Under the pieces are notes generated by a model, which saw only the letters and a program-made list of their open reading frames with translations, was not told the DNA's origin and did no database searches. Positions 10,099 through 22,123 of a stretch of DNA of 64,000 bases are shown in pieces. This DNA comes from Desulfobacter latus (lineage in GTDB: Bacteria; Desulfobacterota; Desulfobacteria; Desulfobacterales; Desulfobacteraceae), in the NCBI RefSeq assembly GCF_013389365.1, contig NZ_JACADJ010000006.1, positions 42,602 through 106,601 on the forward strand. Reading direction: 5' to 3'. Made by a program: the position numbers and the translations under genes. Within the stretch, counting starts at the first letter, position 1, and each line of letters opens with the position of its first letter.

Positions 10099-10470
10099 TT
10101 ACTTGGGACGCTTGGCACCATATTTTGAACGCCCCTGGCGACGATCATCCACACCCAGCGTATCAAGGGCACCCCTGACAATATGATAGCGCACACCTGG
10201 AAGGTCTTTTACCCTTCCGCCCCTGACCAGGACAACAGAGTGTTCCTGGAGATTATGCCCCATACCCGGGATATAAGCCGCAACTTCCATACCGGTTGTC
10301 AAACGAACCCTTGCAACTTTCCTTAAAGCCGAGTTCGGTTTTTTAGGAGTAGAAGTATACACCCTGGTGCAAACCCCGCGTTTTTGAGGCCCACCCTTCA
10401 ACGCCGGCGTACTAACTTTTTTTTCAGTTCTCTTTCTACCTTTTCTTACCAATTGATTTATGGTCGGCAT
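10099..10470 (-). CDS. rpsL: 30S ribosomal protein S12
   Basis: The 123-residue product is S12, which monitors codon-anticodon geometry. It starts [12 protein letters not shown]. The two streptomycin-resistance segments, [11 protein letters not shown] (about 41-51) and [13 protein letters not shown] (about 84-96), have the wild-type lysines. It is the first gene after the strong promoter at 10528-10556. Confidence 0.98.
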   Translation of the reverse strand: MPTINQLVRKGRKRTEKKVSTPALKGGPQKRGVCTRVYTSTPKKPNSALRKVARVRLTTGMEVAAYIPGMGHNLQEHSVVLVRGGRVKDLPGVRYHIVRGALDTLGVDDRRQGRSKYGAKRPK

Positions 10471-10527
10471 AACTCCACATGCTCCTTCATCAAACTTAAT
10501 AAGTCGCCATACACGACAAAATATTTA

Positions 10528-10556
10528 ATTCTACTTACACTTTTCCCAAATGTCAA
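10528..10556 (-). promoter_or_regulatory. Sigma-70 type promoter of the str-S10-spc block
   Basis: Read on the minus strand, a perfect -35 box TTGACA (10551-10556) is followed by a 17-nt spacer and the -10 box TAGAAT (10528-10533). It lies in the 102-nt gap between rpoC and rpsL, with the predicted start about 50 nt before the rpsL ATG. It would let the long ribosomal block downstream be expressed independently of rpoBC. Confidence 0.8.
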
Positions 10557-10572
10557 TAATATTTATTTTTTT

Positions 10573-13500
10573 CTATACTTCAGCGAATTCACCATATCCC
10601 ACCTCCAGATTGCGATAGCCGGGAAAACCCGTGCCGGCCGGGATAAGTCGCCCCATAACAACGTTTTCTTTCAATCCCTTGAGGCTGTCATATTTACCTT
10701 CAATAGCTGCAAGGGTCAGCACCTTGGTCGTTTCCTGAAACGATGCTGCAGACAAAAAACTGTCTGTGGACAAAGAGGCTTTGGTAATACCAAGAATCAG
10801 GGGCTCACCCTTGGCCGGCTCACCGCCCTCCATGGCAACTTTGCGATTGGTTTCCTCAAAAATAATACGATCAACCTGTTCATCGGGGATAAAATTGGTA
10901 TCTCCAGTGGAAATCACTTTAACCCGGCGCATCATCTGACGGATAACAACTTCGATGTGCTTGTCATTGATTCGTACGCCCTGAAGCCTGTAAACTTCCT
11001 GAACCTCGTCAACCAGGTATTTAGCCAGTGCCACTTCCCCTTTAATGTTCATGATATCCTGGGGGTTGGCAGAACCTGCGATCAGCGGATCCCCCGATTT
11101 TACATAATCGCCGTCATAAACGGACACATGCTGACCTTTTGGAATGGCGTATTCTTTTGCCTCGCCAACATCGCCAGGCTTAATCGTAACCTTCTGACGG
11201 CCTTTGGTGCCCTTTGAAACAGTAACATAGCCATCAATCTCAGTCAGCACTGCCGGGTCTTTTGGCTTTCTGACCTCAAAAAGCTCGGCAACCCTGGGCA
11301 GGCCACCGGTAATATCTTTTGTTTTTGTGGTGGCACGCGGCAACTTGGCAATTACATCACCGGCGGTGATGTTGTCATCCTCTTCAACAGTGAGAATGGC
11401 ATTTACCGGCAGGTAATATCTGGCCGGCGTCTTAGAATTGGGCAGCTTAACCGCTTTACCCTCTTTATCCTTAATCGTTATTCTGGGTCGAACCTCAATA
11501 TCCTTGCTTTCAATTATCGTTCTTGACACCTTGCCGGTAACCGGGTCAATTTGTTCCTGAACCGTATTGCCCACAATAATGTCAGCAAATCTAATCCGAC
11601 CGGATACTTCAGTGATGATCGGCGTAGTAAAGGGATCCCAGGAGGCTATAACATCACCTGGTTCAATTTGCTGACCATTTTTGGCTTGAAGGGTGGCACC
11701 ATAAATGACATTATCCTTGGCACGTTCACGTCCATCCTCGCCGACAACGGTCACCCCGCCACCTTTACGATTCATGACGATGATATCGCCCTGGGCCGAA
11801 GTTACGGTTTGAATATCGTCATTAAACTTTAAAATGCCACCAACACGGGCTTTGACTTCAGCAACCTCAACTTTTCTGGACGCTGTACCGCCGATGTGAA
11901 AGGTCCGCATGGTCAACTGGGTTCCGGGTTCGCCAATGGATTGAGCGGCCACAATACCAATGGCCTGTCCAATTTCTACGGTGGCACCATGGGCAAGATC
12001 ACGGCCGTAACATCTTGAACAGACGCCATGTTTTGAATTGCATGTTAATACGGATCTGATTTTGACCCGTTGAACACCTGCGGCTTCAATTTTAGCCACA
12101 TGGGCTTCATTAAGTTCTGTATCAGATGCCACGATGAATTCATTGGAATAAGGATCGCGGATATCCTCCTGGGTGACACGCCCAAGAATTCTTTCCCCAA
12201 GGGTCTGAATAATTTCTCCACCCTCATACAGCGCTTCAACTTCAATGCCGTTGATGGTACCACAATCAGGCTCCACGATGGTACAGTCCTGGCCAACATC
12301 AGCCAGACGACGGGTCAGGTAACCGGAGTTGGCTGTTTTCAGTGCCGTATCCGCCAATCCCTTACGGGCACCATGGGTGGAGATAAAATACTGAAGTACG
12401 GACAACCCCTCACGGAAACATGCAGTGATAGGATTTTCAATAATCTCACCGGAAGGTTTGGCCATCAATCCGCGCATACCAGCTAACTGGCGCATCTGAT
12501 CTTTGGAGCCACGGGCGCCGGAATCCGCCATGACATAGACGGCATTGAGTTCCTCGGAACTGTCTGTGCCCTCTTTTTTGGGTGGATTTTTCATAACTTC
12601 CATCATAGCGTTGGCAATCTCGTCTGTGGCCTGGGCCCAGATATCAACCACCTTGTTATACCTTTCACCCCGGGTAATCAGACCTTCGGAATACTGATTT
12701 TTGATATCTTCAATATTTTTTTCGGCCTTACCAATCAACTCCCACTTATTCGCCGGGATAATCATGTCATCAATGCAGATGGACAGACCGCCAAGCGTTG
12801 AATTTTTGTATCCAATATTTTTCAGGCGATCGGAAAGAATAACGGTTTCTTTTAAGCCGATATTTCTGTAGGCATAGTCAATGAGCTTTACAATGGATTT
12901 TTTATCCATCAGCTTGTTCACCAGACTGAACGGCAACGTAGACGTTCTTTCATCCACCTTGAAAATAGTGTACTTGTCGCCCACCATCCGGACATCGGTA
13001 AACTGTCCTTGTTTCAGTCCGTAAAGCTGCTCCACCACCACGTCGGAAACCTGAAAAATATTTTTAAATTCTTTACGCGTTAAAACACCGGTTGTCCCCC
13101 GGGTCTTTTTAATTTCCTCATCCCCGTACTTGTTAAGTATCGCATCAAAATCTTCACCGGCCTTTAGTTCAGCAAGCGCAGCCTCGGCATCCTCAAGGTT
13201 TTCGGTGCGGATACGGCTCATGTTCAACAGTACGTCACCTGGAATGGTTTCCCATAGAAGCACACGGCCTGTCGTGGTCTCATAAATCACATCATCAATA
13301 CGAACCTTGATTTTGGCATGAATATTCAGCGCTCCGGCATCAAAAGCAAAACGCACCTCATCTATACTTGAAAAAGTGACCCCTTCGCCCTGCCGGCCTG
13401 ACATTGCCCGGGTCATATAATAAATGCCCAATACAATGTCCTGGGTGGGAACAATAATGGGCTGCCCGTTTGCCGGAGACAAAATGTTGTTGGTGGACAG

Positions 13501-14955
13501 CATCATGACCCTGGCTTCAAGCTGGGATTCCAGGGACAACGGCACATGGACGGCCATCTGGTCACCGTCAAAGTCAGCATTGAATGCCGGGCACACCAGG
13601 GGGTGAAGCTGAATGGCCTTGCCTTCGATCAATACCGGCTCAAACGCCTGAAACCCGAGACGATGCAAGGTAGGCGCACGGTTAAGCATCACCGGGTATT
13701 CCTTTACCACGGCTTCAAGGGCATCCCATACTTCGGTCTCCTCGCGCTCAACCATTTTTTTAGCGCTTTTAACCGTGGAGACCAGGTTTTTCTGCTCAAG
13801 ATAATTGTAAATAAATGGTTTGAACAGCTCCAAAGCCATTTTTTTGGGAATGCCGCACTGGTGGAGGCGCAGTTCAGACCCCACGGTGATTACGGTACGG
13901 CCGGAATAATCCACACGTTTACCTAAAAGATTCTGTCGAAAACGCCCCTGTTTGCCTTTAAGTGTATCAGACAAAGATTTCAACGGACGTTTGTTGGTAC
14001 CTGTGACCACCCGGCCATGACGTCCATTGTCAAAAAGCACATCTACAGCTTCCTGAAGCATCCGTTTTTCGTTTCGAACAATAATATCCGGTGCATTGAG
14101 CTCAACCAGCCGTTTAAGTCGGTTATTGCGGTTGAGTACCCGACGATACAGATCATTAAGATCCGAGGTGGCAAACCTGCCCCCTTCAAGGGGTACAAGA
14201 GGGCGCAGATCCGGCGGCAGAATGGGGCAGGCCGTCAGGATCATCCGGGAAGGTTCTATGCCTGATGTCAAAAAGGCATCAATGACCTTCATGCGCTTGG
14301 CCATTTTTTGCTGCTTGGCCATGGATTTGGTCAGACCGATCTCTTCGATAAGCTCATCATGAACCGCCTGAAGATCAATCTCATTCAGCAACGTTAAGAT
14401 CGCCTCAGCACCAAGCCCGGCAACAAAACCCTCCTCACCGAATGCTTCTATGGCTTCATAATACTGGTCATCGGAAAGCAGCTGTAATTTTTTCAGCTCG
14501 GTATCCTTGGGATCAATAACAATATACGAATCAAAGTAGAGTACTTTTTCCAGATTCTTCAATGTCATATCCAGGACATTACCGATCTTGGAAGGCAGAC
14601 TTTTTAAAAACCAGATATGGGATACCGGCGCAGCAAGCTCAATATGTGCCATACGGTCGCGCCTGACCTTGGACTGAATAACTTCAACCCCGCATTTTTC
14701 ACAAACCACGCCCCGGTGTTTCATGCGTTTGTATTTACCGCAATTGCACTCGTAATCCTTGGTCGGTCCAAACACCTTGGCACAGAAAAGACCATCACGT
14801 TCGGGTTTAAACGTTCTGTAGTTAATGGTCTCGGGTTTTTTTATTTCGCCGTAGGACCATTCCCGAATCTGATCAGATGATGCAAGGCTAATCTGAACGC
14901 CCTGGTAACTTTGAGGATCCTTGGGTTTTGCGAAGAAATCATAAATATTATCCAA
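10573..14955 (-). CDS. rpoC: RNA polymerase beta-prime subunit
   Basis: This 1460-residue protein is the beta-prime subunit. It has the N-terminal zinc site [20 protein letters not shown] (about 70-89), the catalytic [15 protein letters not shown] motif (about 450-465) holding the three magnesium-binding aspartates, the bridge-helix/trigger-loop region with [16 protein letters not shown], and a second cysteine cluster ([13 protein letters not shown]). It is about 50 residues longer than the E. coli protein, and part of the difference is an insertion at residues 573-673 that resembles a parvulin domain (separate entry). The gene starts 10 nt after rpoB ends. Confidence 0.98.
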   Translation of the reverse strand: MDNIYDFFAKPKDPQSYQGVQISLASSDQIREWSYGEIKKPETINYRTFKPERDGLFCAKVFGPTKDYECNCGKYKRMKHRGVVCEKCGVEVIQSKVRRDRMAHIELAAPVSHIWFLKSLPSKIGNVLDMTLKNLEKVLYFDSYIVIDPKDTELKKLQLLSDDQYYEAIEAFGEEGFVAGLGAEAILTLLNEIDLQAVHDELIEEIGLTKSMAKQQKMAKRMKVIDAFLTSGIEPSRMILTACPILPPDLRPLVPLEGGRFATSDLNDLYRRVLNRNNRLKRLVELNAPDIIVRNEKRMLQEAVDVLFDNGRHGRVVTGTNKRPLKSLSDTLKGKQGRFRQNLLGKRVDYSGRTVITVGSELRLHQCGIPKKMALELFKPFIYNYLEQKNLVSTVKSAKKMVEREETEVWDALEAVVKEYPVMLNRAPTLHRLGFQAFEPVLIEGKAIQLHPLVCPAFNADFDGDQMAVHVPLSLESQLEARVMMLSTNNILSPANGQPIIVPTQDIVLGIYYMTRAMSGRQGEGVTFSSIDEVRFAFDAGALNIHAKIKVRIDDVIYETTTGRVLLWETIPGDVLLNMSRIRTENLEDAEAALAELKAGEDFDAILNKYGDEEIKKTRGTTGVLTRKEFKNIFQVSDVVVEQLYGLKQGQFTDVRMVGDKYTIFKVDERTSTLPFSLVNKLMDKKSIVKLIDYAYRNIGLKETVILSDRLKNIGYKNSTLGGLSICIDDMIIPANKWELIGKAEKNIEDIKNQYSEGLITRGERYNKVVDIWAQATDEIANAMMEVMKNPPKKEGTDSSEELNAVYVMADSGARGSKDQMRQLAGMRGLMAKPSGEIIENPITACFREGLSVLQYFISTHGARKGLADTALKTANSGYLTRRLADVGQDCTIVEPDCGTINGIEVEALYEGGEIIQTLGERILGRVTQEDIRDPYSNEFIVASDTELNEAHVAKIEAAGVQRVKIRSVLTCNSKHGVCSRCYGRDLAHGATVEIGQAIGIVAAQSIGEPGTQLTMRTFHIGGTASRKVEVAEVKARVGGILKFNDDIQTVTSAQGDIIVMNRKGGGVTVVGEDGRERAKDNVIYGATLQAKNGQQIEPGDVIASWDPFTTPIITEVSGRIRFADIIVGNTVQEQIDPVTGKVSRTIIESKDIEVRPRITIKDKEGKAVKLPNSKTPARYYLPVNAILTVEEDDNITAGDVIAKLPRATTKTKDITGGLPRVAELFEVRKPKDPAVLTEIDGYVTVSKGTKGRQKVTIKPGDVGEAKEYAIPKGQHVSVYDGDYVKSGDPLIAGSANPQDIMNIKGEVALAKYLVDEVQEVYRLQGVRINDKHIEVVIRQMMRRVKVISTGDTNFIPDEQVDRIIFEETNRKVAMEGGEPAKGEPLILGITKASLSTDSFLSAASFQETTKVLTLAAIEGKYDSLKGLKENVVMGRLIPAGTGFPGYRNLEVGYGEFAEV
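12937..13239 (-). other. Parvulin (PpiC)-like insertion within RpoC, residues about 573-673
   Basis: The core beta-prime sequence is continuous with the E. coli type up to LLWETIP (about residue 572) and again from [10 protein letters not shown] (about 674), which correspond to adjacent segments in E. coli. Between them lie about 100 residues with the layout of a PpiC/SurA rotamase domain: a strand, [40 protein letters not shown] and [11 protein letters not shown]. The active-site histidine expected in HILV is absent (SRIR instead), so catalysis is doubtful. The identification rests on pattern recognition, not on a profile search. Confidence 0.6.
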
Positions 14956-14965
14956 TGTCTTCTCC

Positions 14966-17900
14966 TTATTTGCTACCTTCTATAAGATTCATATCCAGCC
15001 CCAGAGCATTGAGCTCTTTTATCAGAACCCTGAAGGATTCAGGCATTCCAGGTTCCAGGACATTTTGGCCTTTAACAATTTTTTCATACATACGGGTCCG
15101 ACCGGTCATGTCATCGGATTTCACCGTAAGAAATTCCTGGAGCGCATGGGCAGCACCATATGCTTCCATGGCCCAGACCTCCATTTCCCCAAGACGCTGG
15201 CCGCCGAACTGCGCCTTACCACCAAGCGGTTGCTGGGTTACAAGGGAGTACGGCCCAATAGATCGTGCATGCAGTTTGTCATCAACCAGGTGGTGAAGCT
15301 TAAGCATATACATGGTTCCCACAGTAACCGGTTTGTCAAAAGGCCTGCCGGTTCGACCATCATAAAGGATGGATTGACCTGAGGGGTCACTGTCGGACAT
15401 AGCAATTAATTCCTTGATCTCTTCCTCTGTGGCACCATCAAATACCGGCGTGGCAGTATGAACCCCATTTTTATAAAGGGAGATGAAATCCAAAAAACGC
15501 TCATCATCCATCGCATCAATATCCCGGACAATGACATCATCGGCCTGCCCATCCCTTTGTTTCCGGGTCAAAGAAAACATTTGTTTGGCTTTATCCCGCA
15601 ACGCATCCAGTCGTTTTTCCTCCAGCATTTCGTCAATTTGCTGCCCCAGGGCATAGGCAGCCCGGCCCAGATGGATCTCAAGAATCTGACCCACATTCAT
15701 ACGGGACGGCACGCCCAGGGGATTAAGCACCATATCAACAGGCCGGCCGTCTTCAAAATAAGGCAGGTCCTCGACCCGAAGAATTCTTGATACAACACCC
15801 TTGTTCCCGTGGCGGCCTGCCATTTTGTCCCCCACGGAGAGTACCCGTAACATGGCAACAGAAATTTTAATGAGCTTGAGAACCCCCGGCGGGAGGTCGT
15901 CACCCTTTTCAAATCTTGATACCTGACGGTTGAAATGCTCCCGGGCCTGTTTTATCTGCTCCTGGGCCTGCTCAAGGATGACCTGAACCTTTTCGGTCAA
16001 TACGGCATCTTCAACCGTAACATTTACCAGTATGGAGACAGGTACTTTTTCAAAAATACCGGGAGCCACTTTGGTTCCGGCCTTAACCAGCACTTTGCCG
16101 TTTCGTTCCAGATCATTGAACAATACGTGCCCGTCAAGTACGGATTCAACTTTCTGTCGACCGACATCGGAAATAATTTTTATCTCATCATCACGGTCTT
16201 TTTCAAAACGCTCGATCTCTTCATCTTCGATCTGGCGTGTTCTGTCATCCTTTGGCAGACCACGGCGTGAAAAGACCTTGGCATCAATCACCTTTCCATG
16301 AACACCCGGGGGGACACAAAGTGACGTATCCTTTACGTCACCGGCTTTTTCACCAAAAATGGCCCGCAACAATTTTTCTTCAGGAGAGAGTTGCGTTTCG
16401 CCTTTGGGCGTAATTTTCCCCACCAAAATATCACCCGGTTTGACCTCAGCACCCAGACGGATAATGCCGCTGTCATCCAAATTTCTCAAAGCATCTTCAC
16501 CCACATTAGGAATGTCCCTGGTGATCTCTTCCTTGCCAAGCTTGGTATCCCTGGCCAGAACTTCAAATTCCTCGACATGAACGGACGTGTACACACCATC
16601 CCTGACCAGGCGCTCGGATACCAATATAGAATCCTCATAATTATACCCGTCCCAGGGCATGAAGGCCACGGTCACATTTTTTCCAAGCGCCAGTTCCCCC
16701 AGTTCCGTGGAGGGCCCGTCAGCAATGACCTGCCCTTTTTTAACCCGCTCATTTTTCTCGACAATAGGTCTATGATTAAAGCAGGTGTTCTGGTTGGAAC
16801 GAACAAACTTGATACAGTTATAAATGGAAACAGCCTTATTAAATTTAGGATCGTTATTGTCATCATTTTTAACAACAATACGCTTTGAATCGACATCCAC
16901 CACCACCCCGTCGCACTCAGCAACAATGGTCACCCCGGAGTCCCTGGCAACAACGGCTTCCATACCGGTACCCACTAAAGGGGCTTCACTGCGTATCAAC
17001 GGCACAGCCTGTCGCTGCATGTTAGACCCCATCAGCGCCCTGTTGGCGTCATCATTTTCAAGAAAAGGGATCAGGGATGCGGAGACGGATACCAGCTGGT
17101 TCGGCGAGACATCCATAAATTTTATATCTTCGGGGGTCACCATCTCAAATTCCCCGGCCACGCGGGCAGATATCGTAGAATCGACAAAATTTCCATCAGC
17201 ATCCAAAACAGCATTGGCCTGGGCAATGGGATGTTCCTTTTCTTCAAATGCACTTAAATGCTGAATTGTTTTGCTGGCATTCCCTTCATTTACGATCCTG
17301 AATGGGGTTTCAATAAATCCAAAATCATTTACCCGGGCATAGGTACACAGGGAAACAATTAAACCGATGTTGGGGCCCTCAGGGGTCTCGATGGGACAAA
17401 TACGACCATAATGAGACGGATGAACATCACGCACCTCAAACCCTGCACGCTCACGGGTCAACCCACCTGGCCCCAAAGCTGAAAGACGCCGCTTATGGGT
17501 GGTTTCAGACAACGGATTGGTCTGGTCCATAAACTGGGATAGCTGTGAGGTGCCGAAAAATTCACGAACAACCGCAGAGACAGGCTTGGGGTTAATAAGG
17601 TCGTGGGGCATCATGGCGTCCACTTCCTGCATGCTCATCTTTTCCTTAATGGCCCGCTCCATACGGACAAGACCGATGCGATAATGGTTTTCCAGGAGTT
17701 CACCCACAGCCCTGACCCGCCGATTACCCAAGTGGTCAATATCATCCACTTGTCCCTGGCTGTCTTTGAGCTCGATCAACGTAGCTGCGGTAAGCAGCAC
17801 ATCTTCTTTTCTCAGGGTTTTTACATCAATTTTCGTATTCACCCCGAGGCGATGATTCATTTTAAGGCGTCCCACCTTGGACAAATCGTAATATGCCTGG

Positions 17901-19096
17901 CGGAAAAACAGATGATCAATAAAATCCTGGGCCACCTCAATGGTCGCCGGATTGCCGGGACGAAGCCTGCGGTAAATATCCATCAGAGCCTCTTCCTTGG
18001 ATTCAATTTTGTCTGAAATCAGGGTCTTACGCATGCAATCTGAACTGCGGGGATTTACATAGAGAATTTCAAAGCTGTCAATATCCTTTTCCTCAAGCAG
18101 TTCAAACGTGTCCTCTGCAATGGTATTACCGGCTCTGAACAACGGGGCTTGATCACTGCTTTCCAAAAAAAAGTTACCAGCAAACGCTTTGCCTATGAGT
18201 TCCTCTTCAGAAATAGGAATAAAATCCAAATGTTCATCGGCAAGTTGTTTTAAGGCTCGCTTGGTAAAAATTCGACCCGCCTTGACCACAACCTCACCGG
18301 TTTCAGGAGATTTTATATCATAGACGGCCCGTTGCCGGACTAAATTTTCAGGAATAAATTCTCTGAAATAAGAGCCGTTCTTACGTAGAATTTTTTCCTT
18401 GGTGTAAAAGAAATCAAGAATATCTTCCCCTGTGTATCCAAATGCCTTGAAAAGAATGGAAACAGGAAATTTACGCCGGCGGTCAATACGGATATAGACA
18501 ATATCCTTGGCATCAATTTCCATGTCAATCCAGGAACCACGCACAGGAATAATACGGGCATTATAAATAATCTTGCCCGAGGAATAATTTTTGCCTTTGT
18601 CATGATCAAAAAACACACCGGACGACCGGTGAAGCTGAGAGACAACTGCACGCTCAGTACCGTTGATGACAAAAGTGCCCCTGGGTGTCATCAAAGGAAT
18701 AGTGCCAAAATATATTTCCTGTTCCTTTATATCACGGATGGTTGACACATCCGTGTCTTTGTCATGGTCATAGACGACAAGCCGAACCCTTATGTTGACC
18801 GGGATGTCATAGGTCATCCCGCGACTGATACACTCCTGCATGGAGTGTTTGGTCTCCCCAAAGGAATAAGAGACATATTCTAGGGAAGATGTATCGGTAA
18901 AATCCTTGATGGGAAATACGGACTTAAAAACCGAATGCAGGCCCTTTTCCTCCCTGTCCTGGGGTGGAACATCCCTTTGAAGAAACCCTTCAAAGGAATC
19001 TCTTTGCATCCCTATAAGATCAGGGATGTCTATAATTTTACGTTTACCGCCAAACTCTTTTCTAACTCGCTTGTTCGTCAAAAGACTTCCGGCCAT
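14966..19096 (-). CDS. rpoB: RNA polymerase beta subunit
   Basis: The beta subunit forms the other half of the catalytic cleft and binds rifampicin. The rifampicin region reads [20 protein letters not shown], with wild-type residues at the common resistance sites. The C-terminal region has [17 protein letters not shown]. The frame is open back to 19180, but ATG 19096 is chosen: it has a GGGAG Shine-Dalgarno 5 nt upstream and begins [16 protein letters not shown] as in relatives. That gives 1376 residues. It follows rplL by 112 nt and rpoC follows after 10 nt. Confidence 0.97.
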   Translation of the reverse strand: MAGSLLTNKRVRKEFGGKRKIIDIPDLIGMQRDSFEGFLQRDVPPQDREEKGLHSVFKSVFPIKDFTDTSSLEYVSYSFGETKHSMQECISRGMTYDIPVNIRVRLVVYDHDKDTDVSTIRDIKEQEIYFGTIPLMTPRGTFVINGTERAVVSQLHRSSGVFFDHDKGKNYSSGKIIYNARIIPVRGSWIDMEIDAKDIVYIRIDRRRKFPVSILFKAFGYTGEDILDFFYTKEKILRKNGSYFREFIPENLVRQRAVYDIKSPETGEVVVKAGRIFTKRALKQLADEHLDFIPISEEELIGKAFAGNFFLESSDQAPLFRAGNTIAEDTFELLEEKDIDSFEILYVNPRSSDCMRKTLISDKIESKEEALMDIYRRLRPGNPATIEVAQDFIDHLFFRQAYYDLSKVGRLKMNHRLGVNTKIDVKTLRKEDVLLTAATLIELKDSQGQVDDIDHLGNRRVRAVGELLENHYRIGLVRMERAIKEKMSMQEVDAMMPHDLINPKPVSAVVREFFGTSQLSQFMDQTNPLSETTHKRRLSALGPGGLTRERAGFEVRDVHPSHYGRICPIETPEGPNIGLIVSLCTYARVNDFGFIETPFRIVNEGNASKTIQHLSAFEEKEHPIAQANAVLDADGNFVDSTISARVAGEFEMVTPEDIKFMDVSPNQLVSVSASLIPFLENDDANRALMGSNMQRQAVPLIRSEAPLVGTGMEAVVARDSGVTIVAECDGVVVDVDSKRIVVKNDDNNDPKFNKAVSIYNCIKFVRSNQNTCFNHRPIVEKNERVKKGQVIADGPSTELGELALGKNVTVAFMPWDGYNYEDSILVSERLVRDGVYTSVHVEEFEVLARDTKLGKEEITRDIPNVGEDALRNLDDSGIIRLGAEVKPGDILVGKITPKGETQLSPEEKLLRAIFGEKAGDVKDTSLCVPPGVHGKVIDAKVFSRRGLPKDDRTRQIEDEEIERFEKDRDDEIKIISDVGRQKVESVLDGHVLFNDLERNGKVLVKAGTKVAPGIFEKVPVSILVNVTVEDAVLTEKVQVILEQAQEQIKQAREHFNRQVSRFEKGDDLPPGVLKLIKISVAMLRVLSVGDKMAGRHGNKGVVSRILRVEDLPYFEDGRPVDMVLNPLGVPSRMNVGQILEIHLGRAAYALGQQIDEMLEEKRLDALRDKAKQMFSLTRKQRDGQADDVIVRDIDAMDDERFLDFISLYKNGVHTATPVFDGATEEEIKELIAMSDSDPSGQSILYDGRTGRPFDKPVTVGTMYMLKLHHLVDDKLHARSIGPYSLVTQQPLGGKAQFGGQRLGEMEVWAMEAYGAAHALQEFLTVKSDDMTGRTRMYEKIVKGQNVLEPGMPESFRVLIKELNALGLDMNLIEGSK

Positions 19097-19174
19097 GATA
19101 TCTCCCGATGTGAGTTTTTCCAACCGTAAAAGCGGAGACACGACCCACTGGCCTTGCCCCCGCGTATAGTTTAT

Positions 19175-19191
19175 GCACAAACTATTTGTGC
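19175..19191 (-). promoter_or_regulatory. Hairpin in the rplL-rpoB spacer
   Basis: GCACAAA and TTTGTGC form a perfect 7-bp stem with a 3-nt loop just after the rplL stop. In enterobacteria the equivalent spacer carries an attenuator and an RNase III site that set the ratio of L7/L12 to beta. No T-run follows here, so processing or partial attenuation is more likely than full termination. The role is inferred from position. Confidence 0.4.
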
Positions 19192-19208
19192 TTATCAGCT
19201 ATGCTAAA

Positions 19209-19601
19209 CTACTTTACAGACACCTGGGCGCCGGCCCCCTCAAGCTGCTCTTTAACTTTGTCTGCCTCTTCCTTGGCAATACCTTCTTTTACAGCTTTGG
19301 GCGCCTCTTCAACAAGTGCCTTGGCTTCTTTCAGTCCGAGCCCGGTGATCGCACGAACTTCTTTAATCACATTAATCTTTTTGTCACCGACAGCTTCAAG
19401 GATAACGTCAAATTCGGTTTTTTCTTCTTCCGCAGCCCCACCGGCATCTCCGCCGCCAGGCATGGCACCTGCAGCAACGGCAACCGGTGCAGCTGCAGAT
19501 ACACCAAATTTATCTTCAAGCTCCTTAATCAGTTCGGAAAGCTCCAGAACGCTCATATTTGAAATAAATTCAATTACATCATCTTTTGTAATATCAGCCA
19601 T
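19209..19601 (-). CDS. rplL: 50S ribosomal protein L7/L12
   Basis: The 130-residue product is the stalk protein that recruits translation GTPases. It has the N-terminal dimerisation helices (1-35), an alanine/glycine-rich hinge (about 36-58) and the C-terminal domain with [20 protein letters not shown] (about 78-97). It lies between rplJ and rpoB. Confidence 0.98.
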   Translation of the reverse strand: MADITKDDVIEFISNMSVLELSELIKELEDKFGVSAAAPVAVAAGAMPGGGDAGGAAEEEKTEFDVILEAVGDKKINVIKEVRAITGLGLKEAKALVEEAPKAVKEGIAKEEADKVKEQLEGAGAQVSVK

Positions 19602-19671
19602 TTTAATCTCCTGAAAAATATACGAATATCTGAATCGTACTTATAAATTTAAAGTTTTGGTTTATTTTAAG

Positions 19672-20196
19672 TTACGCTGCATCTTTCTGATCTTTAACCG
19701 CATTAAGCACATTGAGAAAAGACCTGGGAACCCCGGCCAGTACATTGACAAGATTTGTGGGAACGGCATTGAGTGTGTATACCAATTTGGCCAACAACTC
19801 TTCTCTGGAAGGCATCTTAGCAAGCTGCTTGACATCTTCTTCGCTTAAAAATTTTCCATCAAGTGACGCGCCCTTAAGCTGTATTTTCTCATTGGTTTTC
19901 AGAAATTCCGAGATGACCTTGGCCGGTGCCACAGGATCATCCTTGGAAATGATGATCGCATTCGGTCCTTTAAAAAGATCAGTTAATACCTCCGAGCCGG
20001 TCCCTTTCACCGCCAGTCTCATCAAGGTATTTTTTACAACCGCCATTTGAGCACCGGTCTCCCGAAGTTTTGCGCGAAGTTCCGTCACCTGGGATACAGT
20101 CAATCCCTTGTAGTCGATCAAAAAAGAAATCTCTGCTTCGCCGAGATTCTTTGCGAGCTTTTCGACCAGTTCTTTTTTCTGGGAAATATTCAGCAT
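19672..20196 (-). CDS. rplJ: 50S ribosomal protein L10
   Basis: L10 is the base of the L7/L12 stalk and normally represses its own operon by binding a leader RNA. ATG 20196 is chosen because AAGGAGGTGT sits directly upstream and MLNISQKKELV is a typical start; the open frame reaches 20256 without support. The protein has 174 residues. The N-terminal rRNA-binding domain has FLIDYKGLTVSQVTELR, and the C-terminal helix that binds L7/L12 dimers is present. Confidence 0.96.
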   Translation of the reverse strand: MLNISQKKELVEKLAKNLGEAEISFLIDYKGLTVSQVTELRAKLRETGAQMAVVKNTLMRLAVKGTGSEVLTDLFKGPNAIIISKDDPVAPAKVISEFLKTNEKIQLKGASLDGKFLSEEDVKQLAKMPSREELLAKLVYTLNAVPTNLVNVLAGVPRSFLNVLNAVKDQKDAA

Positions 20197-20391
20197 TTTT
20201 CTACACCTCCTTCCATAAATAAATTTGTGTCGAAGGTGCCAACGAAACCAAAACAAAATTTATTTTCTGTCTCGGCAGGCCGGCAGATCCGATTATGCAT
20301 TTACTATGCACCTACTGTCTATGACAGGCTAAAACGTATTTCGTTTAATGCGAACGAAATACGTCTATTATTTATTTGATCAACATGAAAT
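20197..20391 (-). promoter_or_regulatory. Probable L10 leader with long hairpin
   Basis: The 195-nt gap between rplA and rplJ is the usual place of the autoregulatory L10 leader. It holds a perfect 12-bp inverted repeat (20334-20345 with 20353-20364, 7-nt loop), which on the transcribed strand is followed by TTTT. Further downstream are short pairings, CTGTCAT/ATAGACAG-like and GCCGGCCTGCCG. The long stem could be an attenuator placed before the L10-binding fold. I did not fold the RNA. Confidence 0.5.
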
Positions 20392-21081
20392 CTAGATTAA
20401 TAAAGGATCCACTTTGATACCAGGACCCATTGTTGAAGATACGCTGATGGATTTCAGATAGGTTCCTTTGCTTGATGCAGGTTTGAGAGAGACAATTTTA
20501 TCGAGAAAAACAGTTACATTTTCCAACAGCTTTTCAGCACCAAAAGATATTTTACCGACAGGAACATGCACAATACCGGCTTTCTCAACCCTGAAATCGA
20601 TTTTACCGGATTTTGCTTCGTCGATGGCCTTGGCAAGTTCAAATGTTACAGTACCGGTTTTTGCATTGGGCATAAGTCCTCTTGGGCCAAGGATACGTCC
20701 GAGTTTACCAACGGTACCCATCATGTCCGGTGTCGCAATGGCCTTATCAAATCCGAACCAGCCACCCTTGATCTTCTCAACGATTTCTTCTGTGGCAATA
20801 AAGTCTGCACCTGCATCAAGGGCTTCTTGTTCTTTTTCACCTTTGGCAAATACCAGGACCTTTACCTCTTTACCAAGTCCATTGGGCAGAACGACGGTCC
20901 CACGCACCATTTGATCTGCATGCCGCGGGTCAACCCCCAGCCTTACGGCGACATCAACCGTTTCGTCAAATTTTGCATAACTGGAAGATACAGCAATTTC
21001 CAGGGCATCTTTGGGTCCATACTGAACCATTCTGTCCACGTTGCTCAGTGCTTCGTTATGTTTTTTACTCCGCTTAGGCAT
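20392..21081 (-). CDS. rplA: 50S ribosomal protein L1
   Basis: L1 forms the mobile L1 stalk at the E site and represses the L11 operon in many bacteria. The signature [20 protein letters not shown] is at about residues 124-143. ATG 21081 ([11 protein letters not shown]) is preferred to the GTG at 21090, because it has AAGAGTG upstream and fits the family. That gives 229 residues. rplK ends 24 nt upstream. Confidence 0.96.
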   Translation of the reverse strand: MPKRSKKHNEALSNVDRMVQYGPKDALEIAVSSSYAKFDETVDVAVRLGVDPRHADQMVRGTVVLPNGLGKEVKVLVFAKGEKEQEALDAGADFIATEEIVEKIKGGWFGFDKAIATPDMMGTVGKLGRILGPRGLMPNAKTGTVTFELAKAIDEAKSGKIDFRVEKAGIVHVPVGKISFGAEKLLENVTVFLDKIVSLKPASSKGTYLKSISVSSTMGPGIKVDPLLI

Positions 21082-21105
21082 TTTAATCACTCTTATACTT
21101 GAAAG

Positions 21106-21528
21106 TTAAACGACTTCTATTCCCATACTCCTGGCAGTGCCTTCAATAATTCTAACGGCAGCATCAATATCCGAGGCGTTTAAATCCGGTTTTTTAGTTT
21201 CTGCAATCGCAACAACCTGATCTCTTGTCACCTTGCCGACCTTATCACGATTCGGCTCCCCTGATCCCTTCGCAAGCTTGGCCGCAGCCAAAAGCAGTCT
21301 TGAAGCAGGCGGCGTTTTGGTTATGAAGCTGAAAGACCTATCTTGATACACAGTGATAACGACAGGAATAATCTGCCCCGCATCATTAGCAGTTTTAGCG
21401 TTAAACGCTTTACAGAAATCCATGATGTTGACACCGTGCTGCCCCAGAGCCGGACCAATGGGGGGGGACGGATTTGCCTTGCCGGCTTCAACCTGAAGCT
21501 TAATTTGTGTCATTACTTTTTTTGCCAT
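21106..21528 (-). CDS. rplK: 50S ribosomal protein L11
   Basis: The 140-residue product is L11, part of the GTPase-associated centre and needed for the RelA response. The proline-rich N-terminal motif [20 protein letters not shown] (about 17-36) and the C-terminal [12 protein letters not shown] are diagnostic. It is the first ribosomal gene after nusG. Confidence 0.98.
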   Translation of the reverse strand: MAKKVMTQIKLQVEAGKANPSPPIGPALGQHGVNIMDFCKAFNAKTANDAGQIIPVVITVYQDRSFSFITKTPPASRLLLAAAKLAKGSGEPNRDKVGKVTRDQVVAIAETKKPDLNASDIDAAVRIIEGTARSMGIEVV

Positions 21529-21564
21529 TTTACAACTCCTGAAACTCTTAAATTTATAACCCGG

Positions 21565-22095
21565 CTATATCTTGGTTACCTGTATAAAATTTAATTCGAC
21601 CGGCGTGGCGCGCCCGAAAATGCTAACCAGCACTTTAACCTTTTCCTTATCCGGAGACACTTCTTCAATAGTCCCATTAAAATTGGAAAAAGGTCCGTCA
21701 ACAACCCGCACATCATCTCCCGGCTCAAAATAATACTTAGGCTGAGGCCTTTCCTTACCCTGCTCCATTTTTTCAATAATGCTTTGGGCCTCCCTGTCGC
21801 TTATGGGGGCAGGCTTATTTTTTCCACCAAGAAAACCGGTAACCTTAGCAGTGGAACTTACAATATGCCACGTCTCGTTATCCAGATGCATACGCACAAG
21901 GATATATCCAGGATAAAACTTCCTGGAAGACTGACGCTTCTTTCCATCCACCAGTTCTACAACATTTTCGGAGGGAATCAGGATGTCCCCGAATTTTTCC
22001 GGATGCTTTAATCCCCGTATCTTTTCTTCCAGAGCAAGCTTCACTTTTTGCTCATGGCCGGAATAAACGTGGACGACATACCATTTTAAAGACAT
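21565..22095 (-). CDS. nusG: Transcription termination/antitermination factor NusG
   Basis: NusG binds RNA polymerase through its N-terminal domain, and Rho or S10 through its C-terminal KOW domain. The 176-residue protein begins [19 protein letters not shown]. It has [17 protein letters not shown] in the polymerase-binding domain and the KOW motif [20 protein letters not shown] at about 126-145. The order secE-nusG-rplK is standard. Confidence 0.98.
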   Translation of the reverse strand: MSLKWYVVHVYSGHEQKVKLALEEKIRGLKHPEKFGDILIPSENVVELVDGKKRQSSRKFYPGYILVRMHLDNETWHIVSSTAKVTGFLGGKNKPAPISDREAQSIIEKMEQGKERPQPKYYFEPGDDVRVVDGPFSNFNGTIEEVSPDKEKVKVLVSIFGRATPVELNFIQVTKI

Positions 22096-22123
22096 CTTAA
22101 TTTCCCTTGATCTAAGTCTTGAT

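Noticed and set aside
10384..11217. Plus-strand ORF of 277 codons opposite the rpsL-rpoC junction
   Set aside because: It is antisense to two essential genes and crosses their spacer and promoter. The residue content is not protein-like.
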